Both the position numbers and the translations under genes were made by a program. Source: Sycon ciliatum (lineage: Eukaryota; Porifera; Calcarea; Leucosolenida; Sycettidae). Taken from it: a stretch of 64,000 bases of DNA. Positions 23,162 through 34,535 of this stretch are shown here, in pieces; the first letter of the stretch is position 1; every line of letters starts with the position of its first letter. Below the pieces are notes generated by a model. That model did not search any database. It was not told the origin of the DNA and saw only the letters and a program-made list of their open reading frames with translations. Location of the stretch: assembly GCF_964019385.1 (NCBI RefSeq), contig NC_088645.1:19342680-19406679 (forward strand), given 5' to 3'.

Positions 23162-25939
23162 AGGACTCAGTGGCCAATCAAGGCCCCGAGATCAATCACG
23201 GTCCCCGTGACCAGTCAAACTTTCACAAAATCCCCAGGACCAGTCACAAATTAGTTGACCGATCACAATGCCCCATGGACAGTCAAAAATCACCATACAT
23301 GTGCAAGTGTGTAGGGCACACAGTTCGTGACTGTTCATGAAGAACTTCGTACTGCAGGATTTGTTGTGGAAACTATCATTCCCTATGAGCGGTCACGGGT
23401 AGAATACAGTTGTGATTCCATGCGAACAGTCACATGCGACATGTAGTTGTTACCAATATTTCCCTGTGAGTAGTCACAGGCAGAATGAAGGTAGTTCTGT
23501 ATTATTCAAGCACATTTCTTTTCAAACAATCCTAAAGCCAAGAAGTGATGCGCAGACGGAATAACCGTACTCTTGGTGATACTGTGCCTACTCCTCCCCA
23601 GTTTTTGGTGCACTGAAGTGTCGCTGAAACCGAGACCTCAGGCCAGCGGAGATGCTCCGGTTTCACCACCACAGTTGCGTCTGCAACCACCTCTATCATG
23701 CAGTATTCTGTTCTCGAGGCTCGTGGTTTCTCGTAAAAAGAAAAAAAAGAAAAAAATTAGTAAACTGATCGCAATCATGATTAGTTCCTCCAGGCCATTA
23801 AGTACCCAATTCTAAACCTTATCTAAACAAAGTTCTTGTCAAAGCAGTATGCCAGTTCAAGAACATCTAGTCAGCTATCCATATCGATTTACACTTCTTG
23901 TGGGCTCTCGCCAATAAGCAGGCATAGCAGGCTACATTTGCACCAGGAATCACAAGAAGTTATAGTGAGTGAATATTTCCATAAAATATATAAGTAGAAG
24001 AAAAATACGTAATGGACAAATTGCAAATAGTATAATACACCTTATACCGGAGGGTGTACCCAGAGTGTTGACAGTGCTCAACACCTCGGAGGCAGACCGT
24101 ATTACAGAACAGAATAACAAGGACAATCAAGGCTTGTTTGCTTCCACTTAGATACTTGTTCTCGTGTCGGCATTTGGACATCATTTCCAAGCGTTTGTTG
24201 AGGCTGGATTGTGACCCTAGCGTGTTCAGGATGTGGAACTTTTCTCTGGTACAGAGGGAACACCGCTTTGTGTTGTTGGAGTATGCTCAGGCGCGATCTT
24301 TTATCCTCCATTCGACTTCGTACGGGGTGTTGAATTTCTTCAGTTTCCAGATGTAGTTCGAGAATTCAGTGCTGCTAGAGTACTTTACCGTGCCGAAAAC
24401 CCAACGACACCCCACTGTATGTCAACGTACACTCCAATCACCCACCGCAAGTCCTTAAGAACATCCCAGCTGGCATCAACAATCGACTGGCAAGCATCTC
24501 CTGCTCAGAAGCGGTTTTCCGTGACGCAACTCCCATCAACGCCAGCGGCCACCCTGGCACGCTAGTGTTCGAACAGAAAACAAGGAAAAAAAAAAGAGGA
24601 AGATATAATTATATGTACATGTACACTGCGCTAATATCACACTCACGCTAGCTGTATACTATAGCCTCCTGCCTACAACATCCACACACATTGCTCACCA
24701 CCTCCTGCGCACACCATCCGCACATTCTGCCCTAACATTGCACTGCTAGCCCCTGCCTTCAACAACCACACACTCTGCACACAGCTTCCTGCCTAAGATA
24801 ACACCGCGAGCCCCAACCTTCTCCTGGCATATGTACTGGCGTGGTCGGCACCCAACCTTAATGTTGCCTGATGATTGCGTGAGCATGAAACTTCAAGACG
24901 CAGCAAACAAGCCCTGATTGTCCTTGTTGTTCTGTTCTGTAATACACGTTATAGATAACGGTGTACCATAATGTTACATCAACACATTTTACAGAGTTAT
25001 ACTGGGTGTAGGAATGAATAGAAGATGTGTTCAAAGCAATAAACTGTGCAAGCATTACGTTGAACCCCAATATTGAAATGCAGTTTCCTGCAGTCAAAAC
25101 AAGAGACTCAATCTTCTCCGGTCTACATCGCCATTCTCATGGCTAACACGACTTGATTTACTTTCTTACGATGGCGTTTGAAATGGATCGATGAAGTCTT
25201 GGATAGATGTCTTCCCTGAACGATTTCAACTGAGAGGAAGTTTCAGTTTCAACAAGCTGGACATTGTTTTTTTCTGTTGAGTCCTCCACTAGAAAGACAG
25301 AGCAACGCAAACGAAGGTGCCTGATGTCTCCGGACATTCCTGGCGATGAACATATTTTCATTGCCATCTTTTTTTACATTTTCGTCTCTGCATGGTCAAC
25401 GGTGTTCATTTCTCGATCCACAAAGCAAGTGCTGCTGGTATGTTGGATCATTTGAAAGCAGTCTCCGTTCTAAGAAGATTGGCATGAAAAAATACTTGAC
25501 TGACAATATTCTGAAATAGCTTTTCTGAACGACGAAGTTTTTTCTTCAAAGGTGATGAATAGCACGATCTACTAGACAGAACGTCCCATCAAAAGAGATT
25601 CTATCTGAAGCCACTAAGATCTTCGACCGCCCTTTGTTTTGGAGAGGAGCCCACACACACCTGACTCGAGCTACAAGTTGACTACGTGGAGATCGAGAGT
25701 TCTTGCTAGCTTCTGAACCATGTGAAGGAAAACAGTTTGTTGATCCCATGAATGCCTCCAGTTGAGTCATAATAATTTTATTCTGACGTGGATCCTGTGA
25801 CCATTCACAGACAAAGTCGCGGCTGTTTGTGACTGGTCATCGGGATTCAAACTGGTGTGGCACTTTATGACTGGTCTTCGGGGATTTGTGACTGTTTCAT
25901 TGGTGACGGGGATGGTGACGTGGCTGCTCACTGAGTCCT
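23162..25939. mobile_element. 2.8-kb element with short terminal inverted and subterminal repeats, non-coding
   Basis: AGGACTCAGTG at 23162-23172 faces its exact complement at 25929-25939. Inside both ends are several copies of a subterminal motif, gaccagtcacaaa and variants (23209-23290 and, complemented, 25800-25900). Multiple subterminal copies of a short motif are typical of transposase binding sites in hAT-like and related elements. A second inner inverted pair lies at 24098-24142 and 24901-24945. I found no transposase frame and no matching target duplication, so it would be non-autonomous and its class is open. Confidence 0.55.
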
Positions 25940-26041
25940 ACATCGATAAACCAAAAAAAAACAGATATGTCTTATTACTGTTGTCTGATTATGGCCTGAT
26001 CAAAAGGGGTAAGTAGCAGCATTCGGCCTTGTCCAGAGTCT

Positions 26042-26493
26042 TATCAACCACCACACCACACCGCTGCGCTCTCTGGCCGACCTTAACACGTTGCCACAGC
26101 TCACCATCAGCAGAACGACACTTCAGTTATTACTCTGCTCCTTCAGACAACAGCTGTTCTCGCTTACACCCTTTAAATTGCTAGTATCCTCAGTGTAGTC
26201 TATCTGTATTGCCTTTGCTTAGCCCTAATCTTCGCGCCTAGGATGCGCAAGTATGTTTTCCGCCCTTTTTGCCCCTAAGATGCACCATTATGTTTCCCCC
26301 TTTTTTGCTACAAAAGGGTGAAATTCACTATCTGTTACCCATTCTACATTATAAACCTTCACTGATGAGATCCTGATGATCGAAACAGCTGCTGTCTGAA
26401 GGAGCAGTGTACCAACTGAAGTGTCGTTTTGCTGATGGTGTGCTCTGGCAACGTGTTGAGGTCGGTCGGAGAGCGCAGCGGTGTGGTGTGGTG
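26042..26493. mobile_element. Inverted repeat of ~110-base arms with a hammerhead at the inner edge
   Basis: Positions 26049-26158 and 26385-26493 are inverted copies, e.g. caccacaccacaccgctgcg (26049) against its complement ending at 26493, and atcagcagaacgacacttca against its complement near 26420-26440. The right copy starts inside stem III of a complete hammerhead. The left copy keeps the equivalent stem III and cleavage-site bases but not the catalytic core. Inverted partial copies of a hammerhead-bearing terminal repeat are characteristic of Penelope-like elements; that assignment is inference. Confidence 0.65.
26356..26402 (+). ncRNA. Type-I hammerhead ribozyme
   Basis: Stem I ccttca (26356-26361) pairs perfectly with tgaagg (26397-26402). 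Core ctgatga is at 26362-26368, stem II gatc/gatc (26369-26372, 26378-26381) has a five-base loop, gaa is at 26382-26384, stem III acag/ctgt (26385-26388, 26392-26395) has a three-base loop, and C26396 is the cleavage nucleotide. Every invariant core base is present and all three stems are perfect. The very short stem III is the form seen in metazoan type-I hammerheads. Confidence 0.93.
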
Positions 26494-27025
26494 TTTGATG
26501 ATCGTCTAGTGTGTAAAACTCAGAGTAACACCTAGTTATTTATCCTCTAGGTCTTGAAACATCAAATCGCAAGACAGAAGTGCGCCAAGTGTGCCTCACG
26601 TGGCTAGGGCTTCCAAAACATGCGCAAATCAACGCTGCCACGCCAAATGACTCGAGGAGGAATGCTGCTAGACCCACATGAGATACTCCTAGCGGCTAGT
26701 ACACTCGTACATTTTAGCCAACAATCACAGGGAAGCGTGTCGCAATGCGAGTGGTGAGCCGAAAGATGCCAGCCCTGCGGATTGTAAACAGATGGTGCTT
26801 TCTGCTACTTGGGCCTCTTCAAGCTACTGGTGTTGCCTCAGTTCTTGGACTAGGGATTAGTGTTTTAGACACATTTGTAGCAATATATTGGTCCCCTGCC
26901 GTCCTAGCATTGCGCTGCATGACGAAGTCTTGATATGTTCAGTTTACTTTGTTGGACGGTAGCAATAATATTACATAAAATAGTTCAGGGTGAGTGTCGC
27001 AGGCTTTACCCTATCTGTGGATTGG
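26494..27025. other. Upstream region of gene 2, nothing recognised
   Basis: About 500 bases with only a short open frame (26745-26933) that I do not recognise. The gene 2 promoter may lie here, but no convincing TATA or initiator could be singled out. Confidence 0.4.
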
Positions 27026-27110
27026 ATGGAGATCGATACCAAAGAGACCATCGAGAGTAACATGATCGCCAGGGTTCTTCACGGCACCAGCGCCCTGCTA
27101 ATCGCTATCA
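27026..27110 (+). CDS. Gene 2, exon 1: signal peptide
   Basis: From the ATG at 27026 the exon reads MEIDTKETIESNMIARVLHG and then TSALLIAI, ending in phase 1 at gtaagt (27111). A second in-frame Met (27062) would give a more typical signal peptide start. Joined to the acceptor at 27458 it continues as S-L-C-G-S-G, parallel to G-L-C-A-V-S in gene 1. With exons 27459-27941, 48266-48382, 51389-51520 and 55358-55650 the frame totals 1110 bases, 369 residues plus stop. The 20-kb second intron is filled with mobile DNA. Confidence 0.65.
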
Positions 27111-27458
27111 GTAAGTCATGTATGTAGTTCTGGATGACAGTCTAGTCTTCTTTGGCTGCTAGGAAAGATAATAATTGTGAACGTTTGGATGTAGATTACT
27201 TGATCAGTGTATAGTGTGCCTCATTAACACAAGAGAAAGCAAAATAGCCCCAGAAAGATTTCTCTGAGTTCTCGGAGTCGCGCAAGATGATCCTCAGTGG
27301 AATTGAAAGAGCCAAATGACAAACAAAGGCAAGAAAGAAATTTCGACAGGCCCGTATCAACTAATATTCTGTTTGTCTGTAGCCTTAGACAGTGCTATGT
27401 TCATGTTTAAAGATCGTGCTGCTCACTCGCTACTTTTGCATTATTATTATGGCTACAG

Positions 27459-27941
27459 GTCTGTGTGGCTCTGGATCGCTTGGTGCCATATTGCGAAACT
27501 GCCAACCAGAAGATGGAAAAATACATGACTATGGCGACACTGTATATGTCCAGCCAGCGAATGATCCTACTACTATACATGTCAGGCCTGGTGGAAACCT
27601 CTACAAGAAGCCGTTCATCTTCACATCACCATGCGATGTATCATTCAAGGCTATTTCTCTTCTGTACTCGGGAACATGCTCTGTATCAGTGAGTTATGGA
27701 AGCGATGACAGAGTTCTTGATATGCTTCAATTTTCAGATCCAGATCCAGATCTGCTGACACGTACCTGGAATCGTAGAAACGTGAGCCTGACGAACGCTG
27801 CGTCCGAATCGCTTCACGGGTTCATGACAAGCAATAATACGAGCAGGTTCCTGATCACGATTTCCCCAGGGATATCTAATTATTGTCAATTATATAAAGT
27901 CGACCACAAAGGAGCAAGTGGACTGATCATCATTGGACAGG
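27459..27941 (+). CDS. Gene 2, exon 2: lineage-specific ectodomain
   Basis: A 483-base phase 1-1 exon (161 residues) between acceptor ggctacag and donor gtaagc. It begins LCGSGSLGAILRNCQPEDG, has a central PFIFTSPCDVSFKAISLLY then SGTC, and ends SGLIIIGQ. The core spacing (hydrophobic strand, C, 6-8 residues to I, then G-x-C) and a late single cysteine resemble gene 1 exon 2, although identity is low. Glycosylation sites (NVS, NNTS) support an extracellular location. Not a domain I can name. Confidence 0.72.
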
Positions 27942-28013
27942 GTAAGCAATTGAATTATGGAATTCCCCAACCGTTTTTTACTCAGAACTGCTCAAGAATA
28001 TTCTTGAAAATTC

Positions 28014-28355
28014 TTATGTCTTGAGAAGCGCTCTGTCATCTGTGTAAGTGTCGGACACCTCGGTTGCAGACACGGACTGCTGGTTACGGCGAGACCGGCA
28101 CACTCGCTCGTAGTGGCCACGTTTTCCGCATTGACGGCACTCATTGTCCTTAGCAGGGCAGGTGCTCCGCGCGTGAGATGTGCCCCCACAAAATCCACAC
28201 ATCTTGGTGCCTGCGCCGCGACTGGCAAACTGAGGTGGTCGATCCCCTGACCGTCGTCCCGCCGCGTGTTGGCCAGCCGACACCTGTGACAGAGCCAGAA
28301 ACTCTTTTTCTCCCGCCTGGGATAGACTCACTGAAGAAGTGCTCTCCAGGCACAA
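28014..28355 (-). pseudogene. Gag-type zinc-knuckle fragment of an LTR (Gypsy-like) retrotransposon
   Basis: The minus frame contains two CCHC knuckles in a row, CGFCGGTSHARSTC and CRQCGKRGHYERVC (both C-x2-C-x4-H-x4-C), linked by PAKDNE. Paired knuckles of this spacing are typical of the Gag-Pol junction in Gypsy/Metaviridae elements. No capsid, protease or RT follows, so it is a remnant. Its upstream side (28325-28412) is shared, in the same strand sense, with 37650-37735 beside the minus-strand hammerhead. Confidence 0.65.
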
Positions 28356-28539
28356 ATATCACCAGGGATAAAAACTTACAGAGACACTCCATTTCCAGTG
28401 CGACAAACACCTCTTGAACACTAGATAGCAGCGTGAGTCAGTTATCGCTCCTGGACGGTCAGAACATACGTAGAGGACCGTCGGTCATTCACAACGCTGT
28501 TACCTCCAAACCAGCTAGTCGCGCTGGGCACAACAGTAC

Positions 28540-28605
28540 GAAATAGAGGTTGCGATTTCGACGATGATTTTGTTTAGGAATGGGTTTGCTCCCACACTGG
28601 ATCTC
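28540..28605. repeat. Fragment of hammerhead-associated repeat family
   Basis: Closely matches 19810-19870 (gaggttgcgatttcgacgat, then gggtttgctcccacactgga) and, less closely, 37389-37440. It sits just outside the Harbinger element. Confidence 0.6.
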
Positions 28606-29040
28606 GCTTATAGAAATAACATAAGGAGGGAAGGTTATTTCTATAAAGCCTAGTTCACATTCGACGGGGCGCAACGGGACGCGACGTAAGGATCGACGGG
28701 AAGCGACGGGACGGTCTGACGGCGTCCAATGTGAACACCAGGGACGGGAACGCAACCGTACTACCATACGGATCGGGGAGCGACGGGAAGAGTTGGATCG
28801 ATCCAACTTTTCACACCGTAGACGGGCGTAGACGGGGACGCAAGCGTACAAAACGGGAGAGATTTGAATGTGAACAGGCGACGGCGATGGTCGGCGTTGT
28901 ACGCAAGGAGGACTTTGTTTTTTTGAAGAGCTTTTTGGCACCATCTTCCCCCGATAAAAGGGCGCTCTGATGAGAGTTCATCCTCTTTCTTTTCGAGATC
29001 TGCTGAGACTGTTGTGTTGATCTTCAGCTGCTGTGCCAAC

Positions 29041-30588
29041 ATGTCTTCAACGTCTAGTGCGTCTTCAGAAGTGTCCGACGTGGACTTTATGGAGAAGGTG
29101 AGATCGATTATTGCATGTTTCAGGGTTGGGGTCAGTCACTGGCTCTTGCACTTTGTCCTCAATGAACTTTTGACCCAAGACTATTCTATATGGATGAGAA
29201 GTACAAAATCAGAACGTACATGTACATCTATAATTGTGTACATGTACATCCATAATTATTATTATACATGCAAGCAAGCACTGTCTTCAATATGAACACC
29301 ACCAATGTTGCAATCCAGAGCTAAGAGCCCCCAGCTCAGAACAATTGAAAGTTGCACCCAGATGTGAATTTTTTAATTTAATTGTGTACATGATTGTGTG
29401 TTTTGTCAGGTGAGAGAGTATCGGACCATTTATGACAAGTCAATGAGCAGTTATAAAAATGCTGCAAAAAAGAACAACGCATGGAAGGAAATCGCAGGTC
29501 ACTTCGGAGTAAGCGCCGAAGGGGCCAAGAAGCGGTAAGTCCAATGTAAATCTAGCTATTATTGGCTGATTGCATGAGGATTACATGAGAAAACAATTTA
29601 CATCATTAAATCACTTGCATTTTACTTTGCTTGCTTCTTGTGTATCTTAAATGGCGATTCTTTCATGGATGAAAATTGTACCCAAATTAAAAATTAATAA
29701 AATATGACTTCAACAGGTTTTTCGGTAAAACTGAACAAGTTCTAAACAAAACGTTACTCCCGTTGTGCAATGTTTCTACAGGTATGGCAACATCCGAACA
29801 CGGTTCTCGAGATACCTGAAGTCAATGACTACCAAGTCGGGCCAGGGGAGGGATGCCGTACCACCCTTGTCGTCTGACCTGGAGCAGCTCAGATGGCTCC
29901 AAACATTTATCCGGCACCGCTTGACATCAACAAATTTTTGTGGCGCGGTGTCGGATGAAGGGAGTGCCTCGGAAGGGAACGAAGACACTCCCATCGATGT
30001 TGAGAAGGACGATGACGATTGTGCGATACTCGGTAAGTTCTGCCCTTTTTGTCGGTGTTCTTATCCATTAGCTGCATACATGTATGTGCATGGTGTGCAT
30101 TATGGCATCTTTGGTCAAGAAATACTGATGCTACCACTCCTTGGTACTTGAGGTAATTGTCGTATTATGTGGACTGTTCTTTGTGTCTTTCAGATGTGAC
30201 TTGCAAGGACGCGCCAACTCCGAAAAGAATTAAGACTGAACGGCCGTGGGGGAATCCAATCGGGAAACCCCCACGGCCAAACATCCAGAAGGCAATCGAC
30301 AACATCGCCGAAGCGATCAAGACAGAGGAGAGGGAGGAAGATCCTGACAGGCTCTTCTGCTTGAGCCTTGTCTCTCACTTCAAGGATCTTCCTCCCCTTC
30401 GACGGAGTCTACTCCGAGCCAGGATTCTTAATGCCGTGGTGGAAGTGGAGTCGGCGCATCACCTCCAGCAGCGTCCGCCAGCATACCCATTGTGCAAGCC
30501 GCCAGCAATCCAGCCCCAACCAGTTATGCCACAGCAGCAACAGCCACCGCCACCACAGCAGCCGCTAAAGCAGTGGCAGCAACAATGA
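29041..30588 (+). CDS. Harbinger-encoded MADF-BESS protein (4 exons)
   Basis: Proposed exons are 29041-29097, 29410-29534, 29782-30032 and 30194-30588, all with GT-AG borders; they total 828 bases and give 275 residues without a stop. Residues from about 16 read FMEKVREYRTIYDKSMSSYK, then WKEIAGHFGVSAEGAKKRYG and NIRTRFSRYLK, a MADF (Myb/SANT-like) DNA-binding domain. A BESS-type motif (DPDRLFCLSLVSHFKDLPPL then RRSLLRARI) follows and the end is Gln/Pro-rich. Harbinger elements encode a Myb-like partner that carries the transposase to the nucleus and DNA ends; MADF-BESS proteins fill that role in several lineages. It appears intact. Confidence 0.8.
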
Positions 30589-30724
30589 CAGGCTCCGGCG
30601 TATCAGCAGTACAGTCCCCAATTTGACTCACCTGAACCCCAGCCACCCCAGCCACCGTCAACTTCCATTAACACCGATGACATCTCTAGCGTAACTGACG
30701 GATAGACAGTGGGACACAGAGCGT

Positions 30725-31015
30725 GTGAGCAAAAGAGAGAGAGTACGTGTGTTTGTTTTAACGTAGCGGAGGGAATGTGTGTTTGTTTTAACATAGAAGA
30801 GGGAGCGTGTGCGGAGTAAGGGAGATAGAGCATAATTATGTGTTTGTTTTGATGTAGCAGAGCGAGCGTGTGCAGAGGGAGTGAGAGCATGTGTGTTTGT
30901 TTTAACGTAGCGGAGGGAGCGTGTGCAGAGTGAATGAGAGAGAGAGAGCATGTGTGTTTGCTCTAACACAGTGGAGCGAGCGTGTGTGGAGTGAGTGAGA
31001 GAGAGAGAGTACGCA
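30725..31015. repeat. Minisatellite, ~60-bp unit, inside the Harbinger element
   Basis: Five imperfect copies of a unit with gtgtgtttgttttaacgtag, then cggagggagcgtgtgcagag and a GA run, start about every 50-65 bases. It follows the 3' end of the MADF gene. Confidence 0.8.
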
Positions 31016-32112
31016 AAGTCTTGTTCAATTTTGTCCACTTTTTATTCAAACATTCTGTGATTTGGAATATCACACTAAACGATTGGAGGAGACCGCGAGT
31101 CTGGGATTGTATGAGCTTGTGTATGTGTGTGCATGTATGTACGTATGTATGTATGTATGCATGTACGTGTGTTAGTGATCCATAATATCGCAGTTTGAGT
31201 GTAGTAATACTTGCACTCGTTGATATGGAAACTAGACTAAAATACCAATGCACTGACCTAAAATTGGCAGCCCCATTCACGAAGATAATTGCTGTATCGT
31301 CATAGCATACTCGTAACTTTTGTGCACCTTTTAAAACGCCATCATTATTACTACTGATGGCAATTCTCACTATGAGATCTAGATATTTATGAGTAAAAAT
31401 GTATGGTGTGTTTTTGTGCATGCATGTTTGCACAAATTGTGTTTATAAAGTATTCTTGGAACAGTGTTATTTCTAGTATCGGTAATGTACAATCATTTTA
31501 TTATACTAGAAGTGAGCCAGATCAATTTCCTATACTCCCTGATGACTCCTTATATGAGAAAATTAGGATTCAGAAATTGCAGTTGAAGGCCATGGAGGTG
31601 GTGCTGATAATGTCACGACATAGAATATTCCAGCACAGCATTCTTTTTACATTTTTCCACCCACTCTTATAATGTATCATTATTTTGGCTTCATTGTTTT
31701 CACTTCTGTTGTTATGACATGAGGCAAGAGCTTGAGCTGCTGGGCTACAATAGACAGCTGTATTGAGTGCTTTGTATTCATTGTATTTATTTCCACAGTG
31801 AAAATAAAATGTTAATTCGATAGTAGATATGTCATGAGTGGAGAAGGAATACAGGACAAGTCAAGTGATAACTTTACATAGAAATTGGTACTTTGCTTTA
31901 AAGTTTAGCAGGATTTAGCATAAACAAACTGCAGCAAGCTAAGGCAGAGGACGAAATCATAAACTCAGACAGCATTTGCAAGGACATGGTATCATGGACA
32001 ATATATTCAGGACTTAGATTTGCAAAGGAGTACAGTACATGCAGTTAGTGAAAGTCATACACATGTAGATGCTTTGGCAGCAGCAGACAACGGCGCAAGG
32101 CAACATCCATAC

Positions 32113-33319
32113 CTAACTGGGTACAGTTCGTTCTCCGCAGCTTCTGACGTGCTTGAGCTGCCAGCCTACACTGCCATTGTCACTGTTGAAATATGTGCAG
32201 TAACTCTCGCGTACATCGGATGCTGAAACGGAGTAATTATTGGAGCACAGCTTGTCTAAGTCAGTGAATGACTTGTCGGTTGCTTCCGCTCTCCAAGTGC
32301 CCAGAACGAGATCATCGGATCGGTCGTAGGAATCAACGAATCCTTGTGGGGCGTACCTGGAGTAACAAAATGCTATAGGGATTCGAAGGGAAGAGGAACC
32401 AGTTTCCTTAACACATAGCAACATTGGAAAGTTCCAAATGGCCTTGAACTCATTGGCTATGGCCTCCCACTCGGCTGGCGTGCTGGGAGCAGCAACAAAT
32501 TTTGGCCCAACTGCCTTCCATATAGCTTCACATGTCTCACGGACAATGTAACAAACGGTGCTCCTTCCCATGTAGAAATTGTACGATTGACTTTTCTGCG
32601 AATCCCCTGTTGCAAGATAGCGCAATGTTACTACCAGGCGTTCTGCCGCAGATATGGCCTTTCGCCGTATAGTGTTCCGATTGCGTTGTGGGAGTTGTTC
32701 CTCCACCAATCCCAACAAATGGTCAAACCGTTCAGGCGACATCCTGACATATCTGGAGAACATTAGCGCAAAGGAAAGAAACATTCTAACATTAATATAT
32801 TTTGTAGAACTGTGGAAAAAACTGTAGAGCACACCAGGCCAAAGGACAAGGGTCAAAGTTTGACCCTAAAGTCAAAGTTTGACCCTACCATTCATATGAC
32901 CTATGCTTGTGCACAGTTCTAGTGTCGTGCTGCTACAATTATGCAATACAAAGTTATTGTGGTATTATTTTTGGAGCACACAATGTCAAAGGACAAGGGT
33001 CAAAGTTTTGCCACAACCATTCATATGGCGTGCTGCTATGCAAAACTAGAGTACAGGATATACAGTGGTAGTACAGCCTATTTGTGATACAGTGGTACTT
33101 TTTACAGTCTTACCCATGAAATCCCATCCTGTCAGTATCCCTCAGCTTCTGCAACAGGTGATGGTACTGGCCATAATGATGGCGATCCTTCAGCATTTCT
33201 CTCTCCCACAACCTTTTCCGAGTGGAGAAACGTTGATGTTGTTGTTGCTGCTGCTGCTGTTGGAGCTGCAGAAGCTCCAGCTGGGCTCTTGCAAACTTCA
33301 ATTTCCGTAGCAAACCCAT
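32113..33319 (-). pseudogene. Harbinger transposase with catalytic core deleted (2 exons)
   Basis: Exon 1 is 33319-33114 (starts MGLLRKLKFARAQLELLQ, a Gln run, then KRLWEREMLKDRHHYGQYHH) and exon 2 is 32752-32113. The joint restores GFHG-YVRMSPERFDHLLGLV and gives 281 residues. The helix-turn-helix region and EWEAIANEFKAIWNFP are normal, but the sequence then jumps through CVKETGSSSLRIPIAFCYSR to YAPQGFVDSYDRSDDLVLGT, which belongs near the C-terminus. The GAxDGKH, D and E blocks of the DDE nuclease are absent, an in-frame internal deletion. It could keep DNA or partner binding, but not catalysis. Confidence 0.8.
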
Positions 33320-33614
33320 GATAGGAACAAATAAAATGGAAGGAAAAGACCCTTCAAAGCCTCGGGTTTTTATACTTGCACTACTCGACAAGATGAAAAA
33401 AGCGAAGTCCACGACGGCGCCGAACGCCGTCGATCGTTGAACATCGCAACGATCTTCCGGTCACGTTTTGTACTATATTGTACAAATCGTACAGATCGCT
33501 TCAGAACGGGGAGCTGGCTGTTACGTCCCGTACCGTCCGCCTTACGTCGAATGTGAACTAGGCTTAACTTAGAACCTGCCAAGTTGGAAGGCTGTTGGAG
33601 TGCGCATCCAAGAT

Positions 33615-33775
33615 GGGCTAAAGCTGTTAGCCAATTAGTTGTAGAACGTCAGTACCGTCGATCAGTGTACTGCAATGTTATCGCATGAGCTGATTGTTTA
33701 ATAACTGGTGGTATAAGTGGACAGTATAGCGTAACTTGTAGTTCCTTGGTCTTTCTCTTTTTGTATAAATAGTAT
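33615..33775. repeat. Third copy of the gctgatagccag dispersed repeat
   Basis: Contains gtagaacgtcagtaccgtcg and gcatgagctgattgtttaat, close to 7520-7690, and ttccttggtctttctctttt near the end. It lies directly outside the right end of the Harbinger element. Confidence 0.6.
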
Positions 33776-33780
33776 TATTC

Positions 33781-33918
33781 CCGTAGCTATGCAGAAGACG
33801 TTACTTCAGTAACGTCTGGCGCTAGCCAGGGTCCACACAGCTTTAATTTCCGTAGCTATGCAGAAGACGTTACTTCAGTAACGTCTGGCGCTAGCCAGGG
33901 TCCACACAGCTTTAATTT
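33781..33918. repeat. Two 69-bp tandem copies, each with a perfect 9-bp hairpin
   Basis: Copies start at 33781 and 33850 and are nearly identical. Each contains agacgttac-ttca-gtaacgtct (33796-33817 in the first), a perfect 9-base stem with a four-base loop, then tggcgctagccagggtccac. A diverged copy at 10323-10390 keeps the block but has lost stem pairs, so the hairpin in the tandem copies is either newer or maintained. Confidence 0.7.
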
Positions 33919-34252
33919 GGTATTTGTTTGTTTGTGTGTTTGTTTGTTTGTTTGTGTCACGCCTGGCGCTATCCCGTATCTGTCCCGTATCTGTCCCGTA
34001 TCTGTGACTACAAAGGCTCTACAGGATTGTACATAACAGCTGTCCACAATTTTTGCGGGCTCCTGTATCTATCCCGTACCGTACCAATATTCGTCGTATT
34101 ATGTATACGACTCCCTGATGTAGAGGGAGATTTGGAATGAAATAGGGAGACGAGGAGGAAATTAAATTAGAATAGACGCCGAGTAGGTGATAGGATGCGT
34201 CAGCACAAACAGCGTCAGCATAAACATACATGTACTTTGGAAGAGAGATCGC

Positions 34253-34535
34253 GTCGTCTCCAAAATAAGCGTGAACGAGCGATTCAGCGCCGGTCACAGG
34301 AAACGTCGGAAGAGAGATCCCGTCGACTCCAGAACGCCCGTAATCGGCAGAGTCCGCCGGTCCCAGGCAACGTCAGGACAGACATCCCGTTGAGTCCAGA
34401 ACGCCCGTGATCGGCAGAGTCTAAGCCGGTCCCAGGAAACGTCAGGACAGACATCCTGTCGAGTCCAGAACGCCCGTGTTCGGCAGAGTCAGCGCCGGTC
34501 CCAGTGAACGTCAGGACAGACATCCCGTCGACGCG
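34253..34535. repeat. Minisatellite, four ~68-bp copies, then a 95-bp block duplicated at 34513 and 34698
   Basis: Units carry ccagaacgcccgtgatcggc and gccggtcccaggaaacgtca. The sequence beginning cagacatcccgtcgacgcgc (34513-34608) recurs almost unchanged at 34698-34792, with one copy separated by about 90 bases of different sequence. Confidence 0.75.

Larger units (their letters stand above)
28647..33564. mobile_element. PIF/Harbinger DNA transposon, complete ends, TAA target duplication
   Basis: The terminal inverted repeats are AGCCTAGTTCACATTCGACG at 28647 and its exact complement ending at 33564. TAA lies immediately outside both ends (28644-28646 and 33565-33567), the 3-base duplication of PIF/Harbinger elements. 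The interior holds both expected genes in convergent orientation: a spliced MADF-BESS DNA-binding gene on + and a transposase on -. The transposase has lost its catalytic core, so the copy can move only with help from elsewhere. It lies inside the second intron of gene 2. Confidence 0.93.

Noticed and set aside
26120-26165. A second hammerhead in the left arm of the 26-kb inverted repeat
   Set aside because: Stem III and the cleavage-site region are present on the minus strand, but the ctgatga box and stem II are missing.
28966-28985. ctgatgag at 28967 as a further hammerhead core
   Set aside because: No gaa box or pairable stem II follows within reach. The ctgatga occurrences near 1691 and 47584 fail for the same reason.
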